A stretch of DNA of 64,000 bases. It comes from Antedon mediterranea. Taxonomy: Eukaryota > Echinodermata > Crinoidea > Comatulida > Antedonidae. Position 1 is the stretch's first letter; the number at the start of each line of letters is the position of its first letter. The stretch spans positions 26,878,101 through 26,942,100 of the forward strand of contig NC_092677.1 in NCBI RefSeq assembly GCF_964355755.1. Reading direction: 5' to 3'. Under the pieces are notes generated by a model. It had not been told where the DNA came from, ran no database searches, and was given only the letters and a program-made list of their open reading frames with translations. This document shows positions 37,201 through 44,271 of the stretch, piece after piece. Both the position numbers and the translations under genes were made by a program.

Positions 37201-37870
37201 AATTTAGCCAAATTAGGGGATGGGTTTATACACAAATATGGGATTATATTCCGGTCATATACAGTTATTTTCTAGTAATGCAAAAGAAAAATTGCTACAT
37301 CTTAACATCCAATTTCATATTCAATGCAATATGCTGGTACTGTAAATACTATGGTATTTAGAAATCAAATATAACATATTGCTTTTTAAATACAGTATAC
37401 ATAGTGTTAAGCTCTGTCTGTACCATCAAAAAAGTGTGATGTGCCCAGATATAGTAGTGATATACCCAAATATGGTAGTGATATGACATCATCATGTCCA
37501 TATATGGGTACATCACATTTGTTTGTCACATAAAGTTTGATAGTGTAGACAGAGGTTTACATTCTTATAACCCAGTGGTGTGATAGCTTCTCATGTCTAC
37601 ACCAAATCGGTGTTATCACAATGAGAAGGTAACATAACTCAAGATATACTGTAGGTGTGCACAATATTTAATAATAACATTTACTGACTGATCAAGATCA
37701 TGTTTACATTTCAGAAATCTTTAGAAAATGGCGTCAACAACATAGTGTCGGTGTGCGATGATAAATCGCTGTCGCTACTCGGCGCCACTCTACCAGACAG
37801 CCTCAAAGAAATTTACAAGAACTTTTACTCCGACTACAGGAAACATTTCAAATACACAGGACGTGTATAA
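7246..37870 (+). CDS. URB2: URB2, unhealthy ribosome biogenesis protein 2 homologue (complete, 26 exons)
   Basis: Nucleolar Urb2/Npa2-family protein. In yeast Urb2 belongs to an early 60S pre-ribosomal complex with Urb1/Npa1 and Dbp6. Exons: 7246-7264, 22799-22949, 23899-24154, 24901-25044, 25431-25555, 26803-26935, 27497-27564, 28149-28383, 28502-28584, 28776-29030, 29247-29568, 29693-29920, 30042-30185, 30371-30639, 31212-31304, 31851-31986, 32271-32525, 33079-33201, 33413-33995, 34236-34333, 34771-34884, 35121-35234, 35764-35950, 36036-36138, 36799-36910, 37715-37870. They join in phase to 4506 nt, 1501 residues, against about 1524 in human. The N-terminus (MAAHITG, then TPWDQKLKMAQFAWQSEKCF, PNKHQVLLNWA) matches vertebrate URB2, and the C-terminus ends in the family-typical YRKHFKYTGRV. 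The protein is mostly helical and Leu-rich, without membrane segments. Least certain are the exon 16 donor (31986 or a site 21 nt earlier) and the exon 19 donor. Intron 23 is AT-AC. Confidence 0.93.
10141..10412. repeat. Imperfect tandem duplication, unit about 145 bp
   Basis: AAGGACAATGTTTTAACATT, a CAAGGATTTAC-like segment and CTTTTCATGCAA each occur twice in order, at 10145-10285 and 10292-10405. The second copy has small deletions. Confidence 0.75.
10683..10862. mobile_element. MITE-A copy
   Basis: GTCTACACTATCAAAC at the left and TTTGATAGTATAGAC at the right flank the core in reverse orientation (CATATATGGACATGATGATG, then ACCATATTTG motifs). Confidence 0.8.
12137..12417. repeat. MITE-A copy with expanded internal 21-bp repeat (about 9 units)
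   Basis: The left terminal repeat is missing or reduced. From 12145 the motif AAATATGGTAGTGATATG recurs about every 21 bp with substitutions. Then come the normal MITE-A right half (CATCATGTCCATATATGGGC) and the terminal repeat ending near 12417. Since 21 is a multiple of 3, spurious open frames appear in several frames. Confidence 0.85.
12655..12726 (+). tRNA. tRNA-like gene, Glu-type body with anticodon ATC (left copy)
   Basis: A 71-nt cloverleaf can be drawn. The acceptor GCCCCAG pairs with TTGGGGC, and the D arm is in GGTCTAATGGTTAGGAC. The anticodon stem TCTGC/GCAGG encloses loop ATATCAA, so positions 34-36 are ATC. The T arm TCGAG/CTCGG encloses TTCGAGT. A T5 Pol III terminator starts at 12729. 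The body matches tRNA-Glu, but ATC would read the Asp codon GAU, for which eukaryotes normally use GTC. It could be a functional oddity, a pseudogene or the head of a repeat. A near-identical inverted copy lies 160 bp away. Confidence 0.6.
12885..12956 (-). tRNA. tRNA-like gene, Glu-type body with anticodon ATC (right, inverted copy)
   Basis: Same gene as the left copy on the opposite strand. It has a better T stem (CCGAG/CTCGG), the same ATATCAA anticodon loop and a T5 terminator at 12878-12882. The flanks are shared too: about 25 bp upstream (GAACAATACCATGA) and about 50 bp downstream (TTTCCTCATCTTTATCGTTT). The whole unit was therefore duplicated in inverted orientation. Confidence 0.6.
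14625..14778. mobile_element. MITE-E copy (short)
   Basis: It starts near ATTGTCCCCCATAAACATG and ends GATAATACATCTTTAAT. These are the two ends of a family also seen at 20406, 42573 and, as a partial copy, near 63150. It contains the shared segment GGCCATTTTGTAGTT. Family identity is by eye. Confidence 0.6.
14870..15110. other. GC-richer unique block, possible conserved non-coding element
   Basis: It differs from its AT-rich surroundings, has no repeat relatives in the window and no open frame with splice sites. It contains several TAATGA-type homeodomain cores. An enhancer or RNA is possible; the sequence alone does not decide. Confidence 0.25.
16252..16388. repeat. Tandem duplication, unit about 68 bp
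   Basis: AAAACATAACC, GAAATATAATGA and AGAGTTCAATTAA, then TATGAAATAATTTGTTG, occur twice in order. Confidence 0.75.
17275..17640. other. GC-richer unique block in URB2 intron 1
   Basis: This stretch has balanced composition (for example CCAGCATAATCCCCACCAGC) and no repeat match in the window. I could not extend an open frame between splice sites. It could be a conserved regulatory element or a non-coding exon. Confidence 0.25.
18629..18792. mobile_element. Palindromic element with about 50-bp arms
   Basis: The left arm runs from CAGTATCATAGGTGAATTCT to GTATCACATG. The right arm is its near-exact reverse complement, ending CCTATGATACTG. The loop is about 60 bp. This is the form of a small foldback MITE. 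No second copy was noticed in the window. Confidence 0.7.
19206..19271. mobile_element. MITE-B ends only (short foldback)
   Basis: AAAGGCCCATTCACAC at the left and GTGTGAATGGGCCTT at the right form perfect inverted repeats around about 36 bp. The ends match those of the 396-bp element at 35319-35716. Confidence 0.75.
20045..20130 (-). repeat. tRNA-like SINE head (minus strand)
   Basis: On the minus strand, GCTGTAGCTTGGTGGTTAAT then CCAAGGTCCATGGTTC match the tRNA-like head at 21374-21450. Confidence 0.6.
20406..20704. mobile_element. MITE-E copy
   Basis: The ends TTAAAGATATATTGTCCCC and GGGGACAAAACATCTTTAA are inverted repeats. The interior has no coding potential. Confidence 0.75.
21205..21358. 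mobile_element. MITE-A copy
   Basis: TTAAGCTCTGTCTACACTAT at the left, GTGTAGACAGAGCTTTA at the right, and a core with ACCATATTTAGG. Confidence 0.85.
21374..21530 (+). mobile_element. tRNA-derived SINE copy
   Basis: Box-A-like TAGCTTGGTGGTTAACATG and box-B-like GGGTTCAATCC are followed by TCAAATGAGACTTAGTTTAT. That tail segment is shared with 57555-57710. Confidence 0.7.
22310..22470. repeat. 51-bp tandem repeat, about 3 copies
   Basis: TTTACAGCCTCC recurs at 22310, 22361 and 22412, with CCGGTTCCCATCCACTAAAT between. The last copy decays. Confidence 0.85.
22799..24154 (+). CDS. URB2: URB2 exons 2-3, N-terminal homology region
   Basis: Exon 2 (22799-22949) encodes KDPATPWDQKLKMAQFAW and PNKHQVLLNWA. 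Exon 3 (23899-24154) encodes a helical stretch ending in a VLKCCWCILNYPTLAVNL segment, which matches the vertebrate LRCCQGILS region. This block gives the best N-terminal support for the URB2 call. A partial MITE-A lies in the intron. Confidence 0.9.
23511..23612. mobile_element. MITE-A copy, internally deleted
   Basis: It keeps AACTAGTTTGAATGTGCCC, two AAATATG motifs and the right end TTTGATAGTGTAGACAGAG. The left terminus and part of the core are lost. Confidence 0.75.
24325..24690. repeat. Imperfect duplication, unit about 180 bp, in URB2 intron 3
   Basis: CACATGGCCCCTGGGACTAT is followed by a TTTTTAGAT(G/A)TTCAAACATG segment, and the pair occurs twice. The unit also resembles the interior of the element at 36968-37267 (TATACTCGG and AATCCCA segments). 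Confidence 0.65.
25294..25373. mobile_element. MITE-A fragment (left half)
   Basis: TTAAGCTCTGTCTACACTAT followed by two AAATATGGTAG motifs. It ends abruptly about 55 bp before URB2 exon 5. Confidence 0.8.
26953..27103. mobile_element. MITE-A copy
   Basis: Left end TTAAGCATGTCTACACTATC, right end TTTGATAGTGTAGACAGAGC. It lies just inside URB2 intron 6. Confidence 0.85.
27725..27835. repeat. Inverted pair of Penelope-type motifs, hammerhead-like
   Basis: The left arm holds GATCAATATACTTTGATC. The right arm holds GATCAAAGTATATTGATT followed by GAAAC and CTCAACAGTTC. The two face each other around a loop near 27765-27780. The right arm matches the minus strand of 48005-48070. The layout resembles the core of hammerhead motifs reported from Penelope-like retroelements. 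Confidence 0.4.
27858..28112 (+). mobile_element. tRNA-derived SINE, class II head (second copy)
   Basis: ATGGCCGAGCGGTTAAGGC and GGGTTCGAGGCC are box-A and box-B-like. The 3' body matches 2087-2335. A duplicated ATGGCCGAGCGG just upstream (27845) suggests a tandem or nested insertion. It lies in URB2 intron 7, directly after the Penelope-type motif. Confidence 0.75.
31620..31772. mobile_element. MITE-A copy
   Basis: CTCTGTCTACACTATCAAAC at the left, GTTTGATAGTATAGACAGAG at the right. In URB2 intron 15. Confidence 0.85.
32551..32713. mobile_element. MITE-A copy
   Basis: TTAAGCTCTGTCTACACTAT at the left and GTGTAGACAGAACTTAA at the right. TTAA-like ends are visible on both sides. It begins 25 bp after URB2 exon 17. 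Confidence 0.85.
32798..32981. mobile_element. MITE-C copy
   Basis: AAGCTTGGTTCCCACTAGAA at the left and CTAGTGGGAACCACGCTT at the right are inverted repeats. Inside are inverted ACGCAAGGACGT segments and a GATTGGTCAATTC motif. Related copies lie at 42285 and 51985. Confidence 0.85.
33413..33995 (+). CDS. URB2: URB2 exon 19, largest exon
   Basis: 583 nt encode a Leu-rich helical segment (ITSLLALVSVFIKQ, KLGDLAEASLRLIKCL, NLLLCNLLLFSSVLL). It enters in phase 0. I end it at TTCAAATATG before GTAGTA, in phase 1, because exon 20 (34236) then continues as GYDEDAKLCGQIIL. The donor is not strong. The last bases equal the MITE-A internal motif, and a MITE-A remnant follows about 50 bp on. Confidence 0.8.
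34040..34157. mobile_element. MITE-A copy, left end truncated
   Basis: It starts at AGTTTGACAAAAAAAATGTG, has one AAATATGGTAGTGATAT unit and ends GTGTAGACAGAGCTTTA. Confidence 0.8.
34346..34480. mobile_element. MITE-A copy, internally deleted left arm
   Basis: CTAAAGCTCTGTGAATGTGC has lost the inner left terminal repeat. The right end ACTAGTTTGATAGTGTAGAC is intact. It begins 13 bp after exon 20. Confidence 0.8.
34903..35001. mobile_element. MITE-A copy, short
   Basis: CTAAAGCTCTGTCTACACTA at the left, TTTGATAGTGTAGACAGAGC at the right, and only about 45 bp of core. It begins 18 bp after URB2 exon 21. Confidence 0.85.
35319..35716. mobile_element. MITE-B copy (full length)
   Basis: AAAGGCCCATTTACACTAGG at the left and CTAGTGTAAATGGACCTTT at the right. 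Subterminal GATAAATAGATAAG and CTTTCATAAAAC segments recur inverted. About 398 bp, non-coding, in URB2 intron 22. Confidence 0.8.
35764..37870 (+). CDS. URB2: URB2 exons 23-26, C-terminal Urb2 domain
   Basis: These four exons encode the conserved Urb2/Npa2 C-terminal domain: SLPSFLQCVKY, LLTSVMFHGREALG, RLLTLLTCHKEDV, VVIIAEYINQL, then GATLPDSLKEIYKNFYSDYR and the terminal KHFKYTGRV with a TAA stop. The join of exons 23 and 24 works in frame only if the intron runs from AT at 35951 to AC at 36035. GT-AG choices nearby give a stop codon. Confidence 0.9.
35951..36035 (+). other. Predicted U12-type AT-AC intron (85 bp) in URB2
   Basis: The intron starts with ATATCCTTT, the exact 5' consensus of minor-spliceosome AT-AC introns, and ends in CAC. 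A branch-point-like CCTTGAC (36019-36025; consensus TTCCTTRAC) puts the branch adenosine about 11 nt before the 3' end, which is the usual U12 spacing. Removing it joins VKY to LLTSVMF in frame. The upstream exon ends in phase 1. Confidence 0.85.
36207..36440. repeat. 84-bp tandem repeat, about 2.7 copies, URB2 intron 24
   Basis: TTAAGGATACACTTTGATGT recurs at 36207, 36291 and 36375 (GGATACAC becomes GGGTACAC in the last). Between are ACATATATTGCAATACTAAA and AAGCAACCTCTTATCAT. The TTAAGG-ACACTTT motif also heads the 82-bp array at 53441. Confidence 0.85.
36968..37267. mobile_element. MITE-F copy, interrupted by a MITE-A
   Basis: The left end has GTGATACTCAGTTTTAAGCC and the right end ATTATATTCCGGTCATATAC. 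TTTGGCAAA and CCAAATTAG segments face each other as inverted halves. A truncated MITE-A (37074-37173) sits between the halves. Confidence 0.6.
37074..37173. mobile_element. MITE-A copy nested in MITE-F, right end missing
   Basis: Left end TTAAAGCTCTGTCTGCACTA, core CCCATATATTGACTTGATGA, then lost after ACCATATTTGGGCGCATC. Confidence 0.75.
37408..37558. mobile_element. MITE-A copy
   Basis: TTAAGCTCTGTCTGTACCAT at the left, TTTGATAGTGTAGACAGAGG at the right, with two AAATATGGTAG-type units. In URB2 intron 25. Confidence 0.85.
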
Positions 37871-37944
37871 ACATGTATTTACGCAGGCGTACATAATTTG
37901 TTACAACTAAGTAGATATTTTTTCCCTAGAAAATGAAACTAAGT

Positions 37945-37950
37945 ATTAAA
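37945..37950 (+). terminator. Possible URB2 polyadenylation signal (ATTAAA)
   Basis: ATTAAA lies 75 bp after the URB2 stop. A canonical AATAAA is at 38206-38211, but that one falls at the 3'-terminal exon boundary of the opposing Ig gene. Which one is used cannot be told from sequence. Confidence 0.35.
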
Positions 37951-38140
37951 TACTAATTAATCCTCTCACTAATGCAATTGAAAGAACTTTCTAGTTTTTA
38001 AACGCAATTATAGGAATGCGTGATGGTCAAAAACTCACAGACTCCTATAGCACTATTACTACATTATCATTTGCTATGTTGCATTATATTATTCATGTTC
38101 ATCTGTCTACTGCTAAAGACATCTGTATGTGGTACACAAC

Positions 38141-41100
38141 CTACAACGCCACTATCAAACCTACGATGGCGGAGAGTAGGATGACCTTAAAAGGTCGACA
38201 ATCTAAATAAAAGAAAATAATATTGTTTTAATCCATATATTTTTTGTCATTGGTATAAGAAATGTAAGCATATATGCATCCTTAATTGAGGGCCGTTGTT
38301 TAATGCGCAAAATGATGTAATCTTTCATAATGAGCAAAGGTTGTTTTTTTGTTCAAATACATTATGGTCTACAACACTGAAACACATGTAAACTGTATAA
38401 TAATTGCACTCTCATGCCTTTCTATGAAGACTATTAAGGGTCAATGGATGTCCAGTATGATTGACCATAACATCTTAAACTAGGTCCTAGTATTTTTGTC
38501 TTGAATTGTGTATCAATTTACCTTGGGCACCACTGTTGTCTTCAGTATATTTCATTGGTTCTGTAGGCTTCATAGTGCCGCTGGTGACTGGAACACCTGT
38601 GTGAACAAGATGTATACGGTTGTTACTGTTAAACATTGACACGTATAGGACGTACACGTATAGGACGTACACGTATAGGACGTACACGTATAGGATGTAC
38701 ACGTATAGGACGTACACGTATAGGACGTACACGTATAGGACGTACACGTATAGGACGTACACGTATAGGACGTACACGTATAGGACGTACACGTATAGGA
38801 CGTACACGTATAGGACGTACACGTATAGGACGTACACGTATAGGCCGTACACGTATAGGACGTACACGTATAGGACGTACACGTATAGGACGTACACGTA
38901 TAGGACGTACACGTATAGGACGTACACGTATAGGCCGTACACGTATAGGACGTACACGTATAGGACGTACACGTATAGGACGTACACGTATAGGACGTAC
39001 ACGTATAGGACGTACACGTATAGGACGTACACGTATAGGACGTACACGTATAGGCCGTACACGTATAGGACGTACACGTATAGGACGTACACGTATAGGA
39101 CGTACACGTATAGGACGTACACGTATAGGACGTACACGTATAGGACGTACACGTATAGGACGTACACGTCTAGGACGTACACGTATAGGACGTACACGTA
39201 TAGGACGTACACGTATAGGCCGTACACGTATAGGACGTACACGTATAGGACGTACACGTATAGGACGTACACGTATAGGACGTACACGTATAGGACGTAC
39301 ACGTATAGGCCGTACACGTATAGGACGTACACGTATAGGACGTACACGTATAGGACGTACACGTATAGGCCGTACACGTATAGGACGTACACGTATAGGA
39401 CGTACACGTATAGGCCGTACACGTATAGGACGTACACGTATAGGACGTACACGTATAGGACGTACACGTATAGGACGTACACGTATAGGACGTACACGTA
39501 TAGGACGTACACGTATAGGCCGTACACGTATAGGACGTACACGTATAGGACGTACACGTATAGGACGTACACGTATAGGCCGTACACGTATAGGACGTAC
39601 ACGTATAGGACGTACACGTATAGGACGTACACGTATAGGACGTACACGTATAGGACGTACACGTATAGGACGTACACGTATAGGCCGTACACGTATAGGA
39701 CGTACACGTATAGGACGTACACGTATAGGACGTACACGTATAGGCCGTACACGTATAGGACGTACACGTATAGGACGTACACGTATAGGACGTACACGTA
39801 TAGGACGTACACGTATAGGACGTACACGTCTAGGACGTACACGTATAGGACGTACACGTATAGGCCGTACACGTATAGGACGTACACGTATAGGACGTAC
39901 ACGTATAGGACGTACACGTATAGGACGTACACATATAGGACGTACACGTATAGGACGTACACGTATAGGACGTACACATATAGGGCGTACACGTATAGGA
40001 CGTACACGTATAGGACTTACACGTATAGGACGTACACGTATAGGGCGTACACGTATAGGACGTACCCTTTCTGGGGTGTACAGGACAGGACGTACACTCT
40101 AGGACAGGACGTACACTCTAGGACAGGCCGTACACTCTAGGACAGGCCGTACACGTATAGGACGTACCCTTTCTGGGGTGTACAAAACAGGACGTACACT
40201 CTAGGACAGGACGTACACTCTAGGACAGGACGTACACTCTAGGACAGGGCGTACACTCTAGGACAGGGCGTACACTCTAGGACAGGGCGTACACGTATAG
40301 GACGTACCCTTTCTGGGGTGTACAGGACAGGACGTACACTCTAGGACAGGGCGTACACGTATAGGACGTACCCTTTCTGGGGTGTACAAGACAGGACGTA
40401 CACTCTAGGACAGGACGTACACGTATAGGACTTACCCTTTCTGGGGTGTACAAGACAGGACGTACACTCTAGGACAGGGCATACACGTTTAGGACGTACC
40501 CAGTCTGGGATGTACACGACATGACGTACACATCTAGGACATGACGTACACGTCTAAGGCAGGACGTACATATCTAGGACAAGGCGTACACGTCGAGGAC
40601 ATGGCGTACACGTCGAGGACATTGCGTACACGTCTAAGGCAGGACGTACACGTTTAGGACAGGGCGTACACGTTTAGGACAGGGCGTACACGTCCAAGGC
40701 AGGACGTACACGTCCAAGGCAGGACGTACACGTCTAAGGCAGGACGTACACATCTAGGACACGGCGTACACGTTTAGGACAGGCCGTACACGTCTATGAC
40801 AGGACGTACACGTCTAGGTCAGGGCGTACACGTCTAGGACAGGGCATACACGTCTAAGACAGGACGTACACGTCCAGGACAGGACGTATAACACGTCTAG
40901 GACAGGGCGTACACGTCCAGGACAGGGCGTACACGTCTAGGACAGGGCGTACGCGTCTAGGAAAATGCGTACACGTCTAGGACAGGACGTACACGTCTAG
41001 GACAAGGCGTACACGTCTAGGACAGGGCGTACACGTCTAGGACAGGGCGTACACGTCCAGGACAGGGCGTACACGTCTAGGACAGGGCGTACACGTCGAG

Positions 41101-43784
41101 GACAGGACGTACACGCCGAGGACAGGACGTATGTGTGTAGATCATATTTGATAGACCTCCATGGATGTTTGGTTGATTTTAAATATTGATATGAAAATGT
41201 ACCACATTGTATTGAACCCCAATATTCCAATGATTTTTCATCCCTGAAGTGGTATACACACGAAGAGACACATTTTTTGACGTGCGCGTCCGAATACTGA
41301 TAATGATAAGGCTTTTGTACGCGCGTAAATGCTATGTATCATGTGAAGAATAGGGCATTTGTTTCACGCAAGCCTTTTTAACAATATAACAAAACTCTTT
41401 ATGTTTTGGTACCGTACCCTGATAGTGTGTCGTTTTCTGGACCACAGGTTTATCAGTACTGTGTTGTGGTCCTTCACTAGAAACAGGTTCATTGCTAGAA
41501 GTTGCACCATTAATTTCTAAAATAAAAAAACAATTCAATCGGTTACCATTTTGTTACGACTTTATCACGCGCACGTACGGCGTCAATGTTGTGTCTCTTC
41601 AGCATGGACCAGTGTGAGACACAATGTTGACGCGCGCGTTCAAATGCTCAACTTTTGTACGCATGCACGCGCGCGTCAACTGTGTCTGGTGAAAACATTT
41701 TATAAAAAACCGTTGAAGTACGATCATTCCTTATGTTGTGCAGATATAAAGACGAAACATAGATGTTACGTACCAACAACATTAACTTGGATATTTCGAC
41801 GGCGAGTTTTAAAATCAACGGTGACTTGATTGCTGTTTCTTATATAAACATCAGCAACACATTCATACACGCCTCTGTCGCTTTCATCCACTTCTTTGAT
41901 TTCTAGGTATTCTCCTTTTTGTATTCGGAATTTATCATTTGACTCGCTAATGACATTTTTATTTTTCCTCCACTCGTATTTAGTTTCATTTACTGAAGTA
42001 ACTTGGCATGCTATTCGTTCGTTTTGGCCGCCGACAGTGAGAGTTTGATTGGTACGTAATCCATTGAATTCTGGCTCTTCTGAAATCAGAAATCGAGAAC
42101 AAACTTAATCATACAGTACTAAACTAAACAATCATATTATGTTCGTATTTCGGGTAATATGGAAATGTGTAGACTATGAATAACAACACTATACTCGAAA
42201 GTCCCATATTTTTCTACTCTTATGACACACCAAGCAGCAGAGCAATGAAACATTAGGTTCTTACTGCATCTCCTACTGTATTTGAACACTCAGTAGGACG
42301 CAACGCAAGCAAGTTGACCAATGGTAAGACAGTTTGAACAATCCATCGTCTCTGATTGGTCAAATCACTTGTATTGCGTCTTTAGTGCGGAAACCAAGCA
42401 TTAACCAATACAATAAAGACAGATACTTACGGTACACGTACAAATGAATGAAGTCGTTACCATCATCATTTGAACACGAGTAATTTCCCTGGTTTCCAAA
42501 TTGGACACTTGTTATCTCTAATTGCACGAGTGTGAGATTGGAGTTGGCCACTTGTAACGAAAATAAAAAATCATTAATTTGTATTGTCCCCCAAAATCAT
42601 GAAAAATTTATTAATTAAATCAGACTTTGAATATGTTATTTTGTAGTTTTAAAAAGTTAATCACTTTCGTAGAAAATAAAAAACAAAACAAAATAATGTT
42701 TTCACTTCTAAAGTGACAAAATAAATGCTTAAATTCAACCAAAACCCCATTGGCTGGCAGTTAATTTGACCATTTTTTTCTTTAAATTACAGTTTTTCCA
42801 GGTAAATACATTTTTTTTTCAATCCAATTTTTGGTCAAAGTGGATAACTATTAGGTGATATTAAAATGGCATATTTAACCAAAATGTTGAATTATTTTTT
42901 CTGGGGGACAATACATCTTTAAACTACCTGTAGGCCTATAACACATTATCCACGGCGATGAATTAAGCTCTGTCTCTACACATCAAATTTTATGGGACAA
43001 AACATATATGATTCATTCAAGATTAGTTATAAATGAGTTATATTTTGAGTATTTATTTGCTGTTTGAAAAGGAAGTATGAATATAAAAGATAAAAAGAGA
43101 TTAACTCGAAATAACAAAAAGTAGGCCTAACTACCTCCTTCTGGTATGTCTTCTCCGTCATACTGCCACTTGGGCCGCTGTGTTCCGTCGGTAAATCCGC
43201 AAAATGCTTTGAAATCTTCTCCGACTTTCCTTGTAGCAAAGTTACCGACGGGTGTCACGTGGACTGAGCCATCTACACACAAAAGCAAGTTTATGCTATT
43301 TATAATATAAAGACTTTTGGAAAGAAAATACTCAGTCAGACTCAGACTGACATGTTAAGCTCTGTTTACACCATCACACTAGTTTGACAAAAAGGTGTGA
43401 TATGCCCAAATATGGTAGTTATGATATGCTCAAATATGGTAGTGATAATATGACATCATCATGTCCATGGGCACATCATTTTTTTTGTCACATAAAGTTT
43501 GATAGTGTAGACAGAATTGTAGAATATTGTTACAATTATTTAGGCTTACATAGGTGGTCCACTAAAGTCTTTCGTTTGGTTATTATTTTACGTTGTTTTC
43601 CTCATCGTCAAAATTGAAACTCTCACTATTATTGCGACACTACAAAAAGGCGTTACCGGCAGAACATACTTAAAAGTCTTTTCAATCCAAAATCTAATTT
43701 ATTAACTGATTTATGTTATAACAGCAGCTTACCTGTATCCTGTAAAACAAATACAGCAAACAATATCAAACTTAATGCCTTCAT
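38141..43784 (-). CDS. Two-Ig-domain cell-surface protein, predicted GPI-anchored (complete, 7 exons)
   Basis: Minus-strand exons in order: 43733-43784, 43135-43272, 42431-42550, 41774-42079, 41418-41516, 38522-38596, 38141-38202. They join to 852 nt, 283 residues. Every intron is phase 1, typical of Ig-superfamily genes. Residues 1-18 are a signal peptide (MKALSLILFAVFVLQ). Ig domain 1 has Cys in AFCGF and YSCSN and Trp in PKWQY. Ig domain 2 has IACQV, YEWRK and the DESDRGVYEC motif. A Ser/Thr/Pro-rich stalk follows, then FKVILLSAIVGLIVAL right at the stop with no cytoplasmic tail. With NSGA upstream, this favours a GPI anchor. Sequons NLT, NYS, NQT and NET are present. Role is probably adhesion or recognition; no named orthologue is recognised. 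Intron 5 holds the large minisatellite. Confidence 0.85.
38206..38211 (+). terminator. Alternative URB2 polyadenylation signal (AATAAA)
   Basis: A canonical hexamer 336 bp after the URB2 stop. On the opposite strand it overlaps the acceptor tract of the last Ig-gene exon. Use of this site would make the two transcripts overlap over the whole terminal Ig exon. Confidence 0.35.
38638..41130. repeat. Minisatellite: 15-bp core array grading into 20-bp variants (2.5 kb)
   Basis: From about 38640 to 40065 the unit ACGTATAGGACGTAC repeats about 95 times with almost no change apart from scattered C-for-A variants (AGGCCGTAC). From 40066 to 41130 the units are about 20 bp and diverged (GACAGGGCGTACACGTCTAG), with several CCCTTTCTGGGGTGTACA insertions between 40066 and 40520. 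Each 15-bp unit carries two ACGT, hence two CpG. The array fills about 88% of intron 5 of the Ig gene (38597-41417). It is open in three frames by arithmetic, not coding. Confidence 0.97.
42285..42406. mobile_element. MITE-C copy, degenerate
   Basis: GGACGCAACGCAAGCAAGTTGACCA-type left half (read as GGACGCAACGCAAG plus GTTGACCA) and right GATTGGTCAAATCACTTG, GTGCGGAAACCAAGCATT. In Ig-gene intron 3. Confidence 0.65.
42573..42923. mobile_element. MITE-E copy (full length)
   Basis: Ends GTATTGTCCCCCAAAATCAT and CTGGGGGACAATACATCTTT. About 350 bp, in Ig-gene intron 2. The interior segment TTTTTGGTCAAAGTGGATAA is shared with 63067-63085. Confidence 0.75.
42965..43015. mobile_element. MITE-A fragment (left end)
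   Basis: TTAAGCTCTGTCTCTACACA and TTTTATGGGACAAAACAT. The remainder is absent. Confidence 0.6.
43355..43519. mobile_element. MITE-A copy
   Basis: TTAAGCTCTGTTTACACCAT at the left, AGTTTGATAGTGTAGACAGA at the right. In Ig-gene intron 1. Confidence 0.85.
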
Positions 43785-44271
43785 AATGGTACTATAATTC
43801 ATATAATATCGACAGCAGAGGAGCAGTTGACAATCACACTGTTTAGACCTTCTCTACTTAGTTTTCTAGTTTTTATATTGAAACTAAAATAATCGTTATT
43901 TGCTGCCATACACGATCCTGAAACCGGAAACATCGGAAATATGCTCACTCAGATGTAAAAAAAAACACGTTTGTAAACCGCGCGCCGTCAGTAATAATCT
44001 AAACAAACAATGTATAATTGAATAAACTGATTTATTTTATTGCATTTTGTTTTCATTTAAATTGTGATCCCGGGCTTCGTGATTAAACTTTAATTTGGTA
44101 TTCCTATTAATTAATAATTCACATTAGAAAAGTTTTGTAACTTAAGTTTTAAGTAACTTCCGCGTTTGTGACTAACTATAGAGTGCGCACTTGGCAGTCG
44201 AACTGGCAGACTATGATATCATCACGCGAAGATATTTTTATACCAATCAAAACAACACGAAAACGACGATC
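43785..44271. promoter_or_regulatory. Divergent promoter region shared by the Ig gene and SORL1
   Basis: The start codons point away from each other with 487 bp between, so both 5' UTRs and both core promoters must lie here unless upstream non-coding exons exist. CpG sites cluster at 43975-43990 and 44155-44190. No TATA box was placed with confidence. A 27-codon upstream reading frame starts at 44213 and overlaps the SORL1 start. Confidence 0.55.

Noticed and set aside
38638-40065. CRISPR array
   Set aside because: Head-to-tail 15-bp units without unique spacers, in an animal intron.
38487-40140. Reading frames of about 500 codons on both strands (TYTYR, TRIGR and YVLYV repeats)
   Set aside because: They are translations of a 15-bp tandem repeat, whose length is a multiple of three. 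Three frames on two strands are open at once and the array lies in an intron.
40997-41230. Minus-strand frame rich in CPRRVRPVLDVYALS
   Set aside because: Translation of the diverged 20-bp part of the minisatellite.
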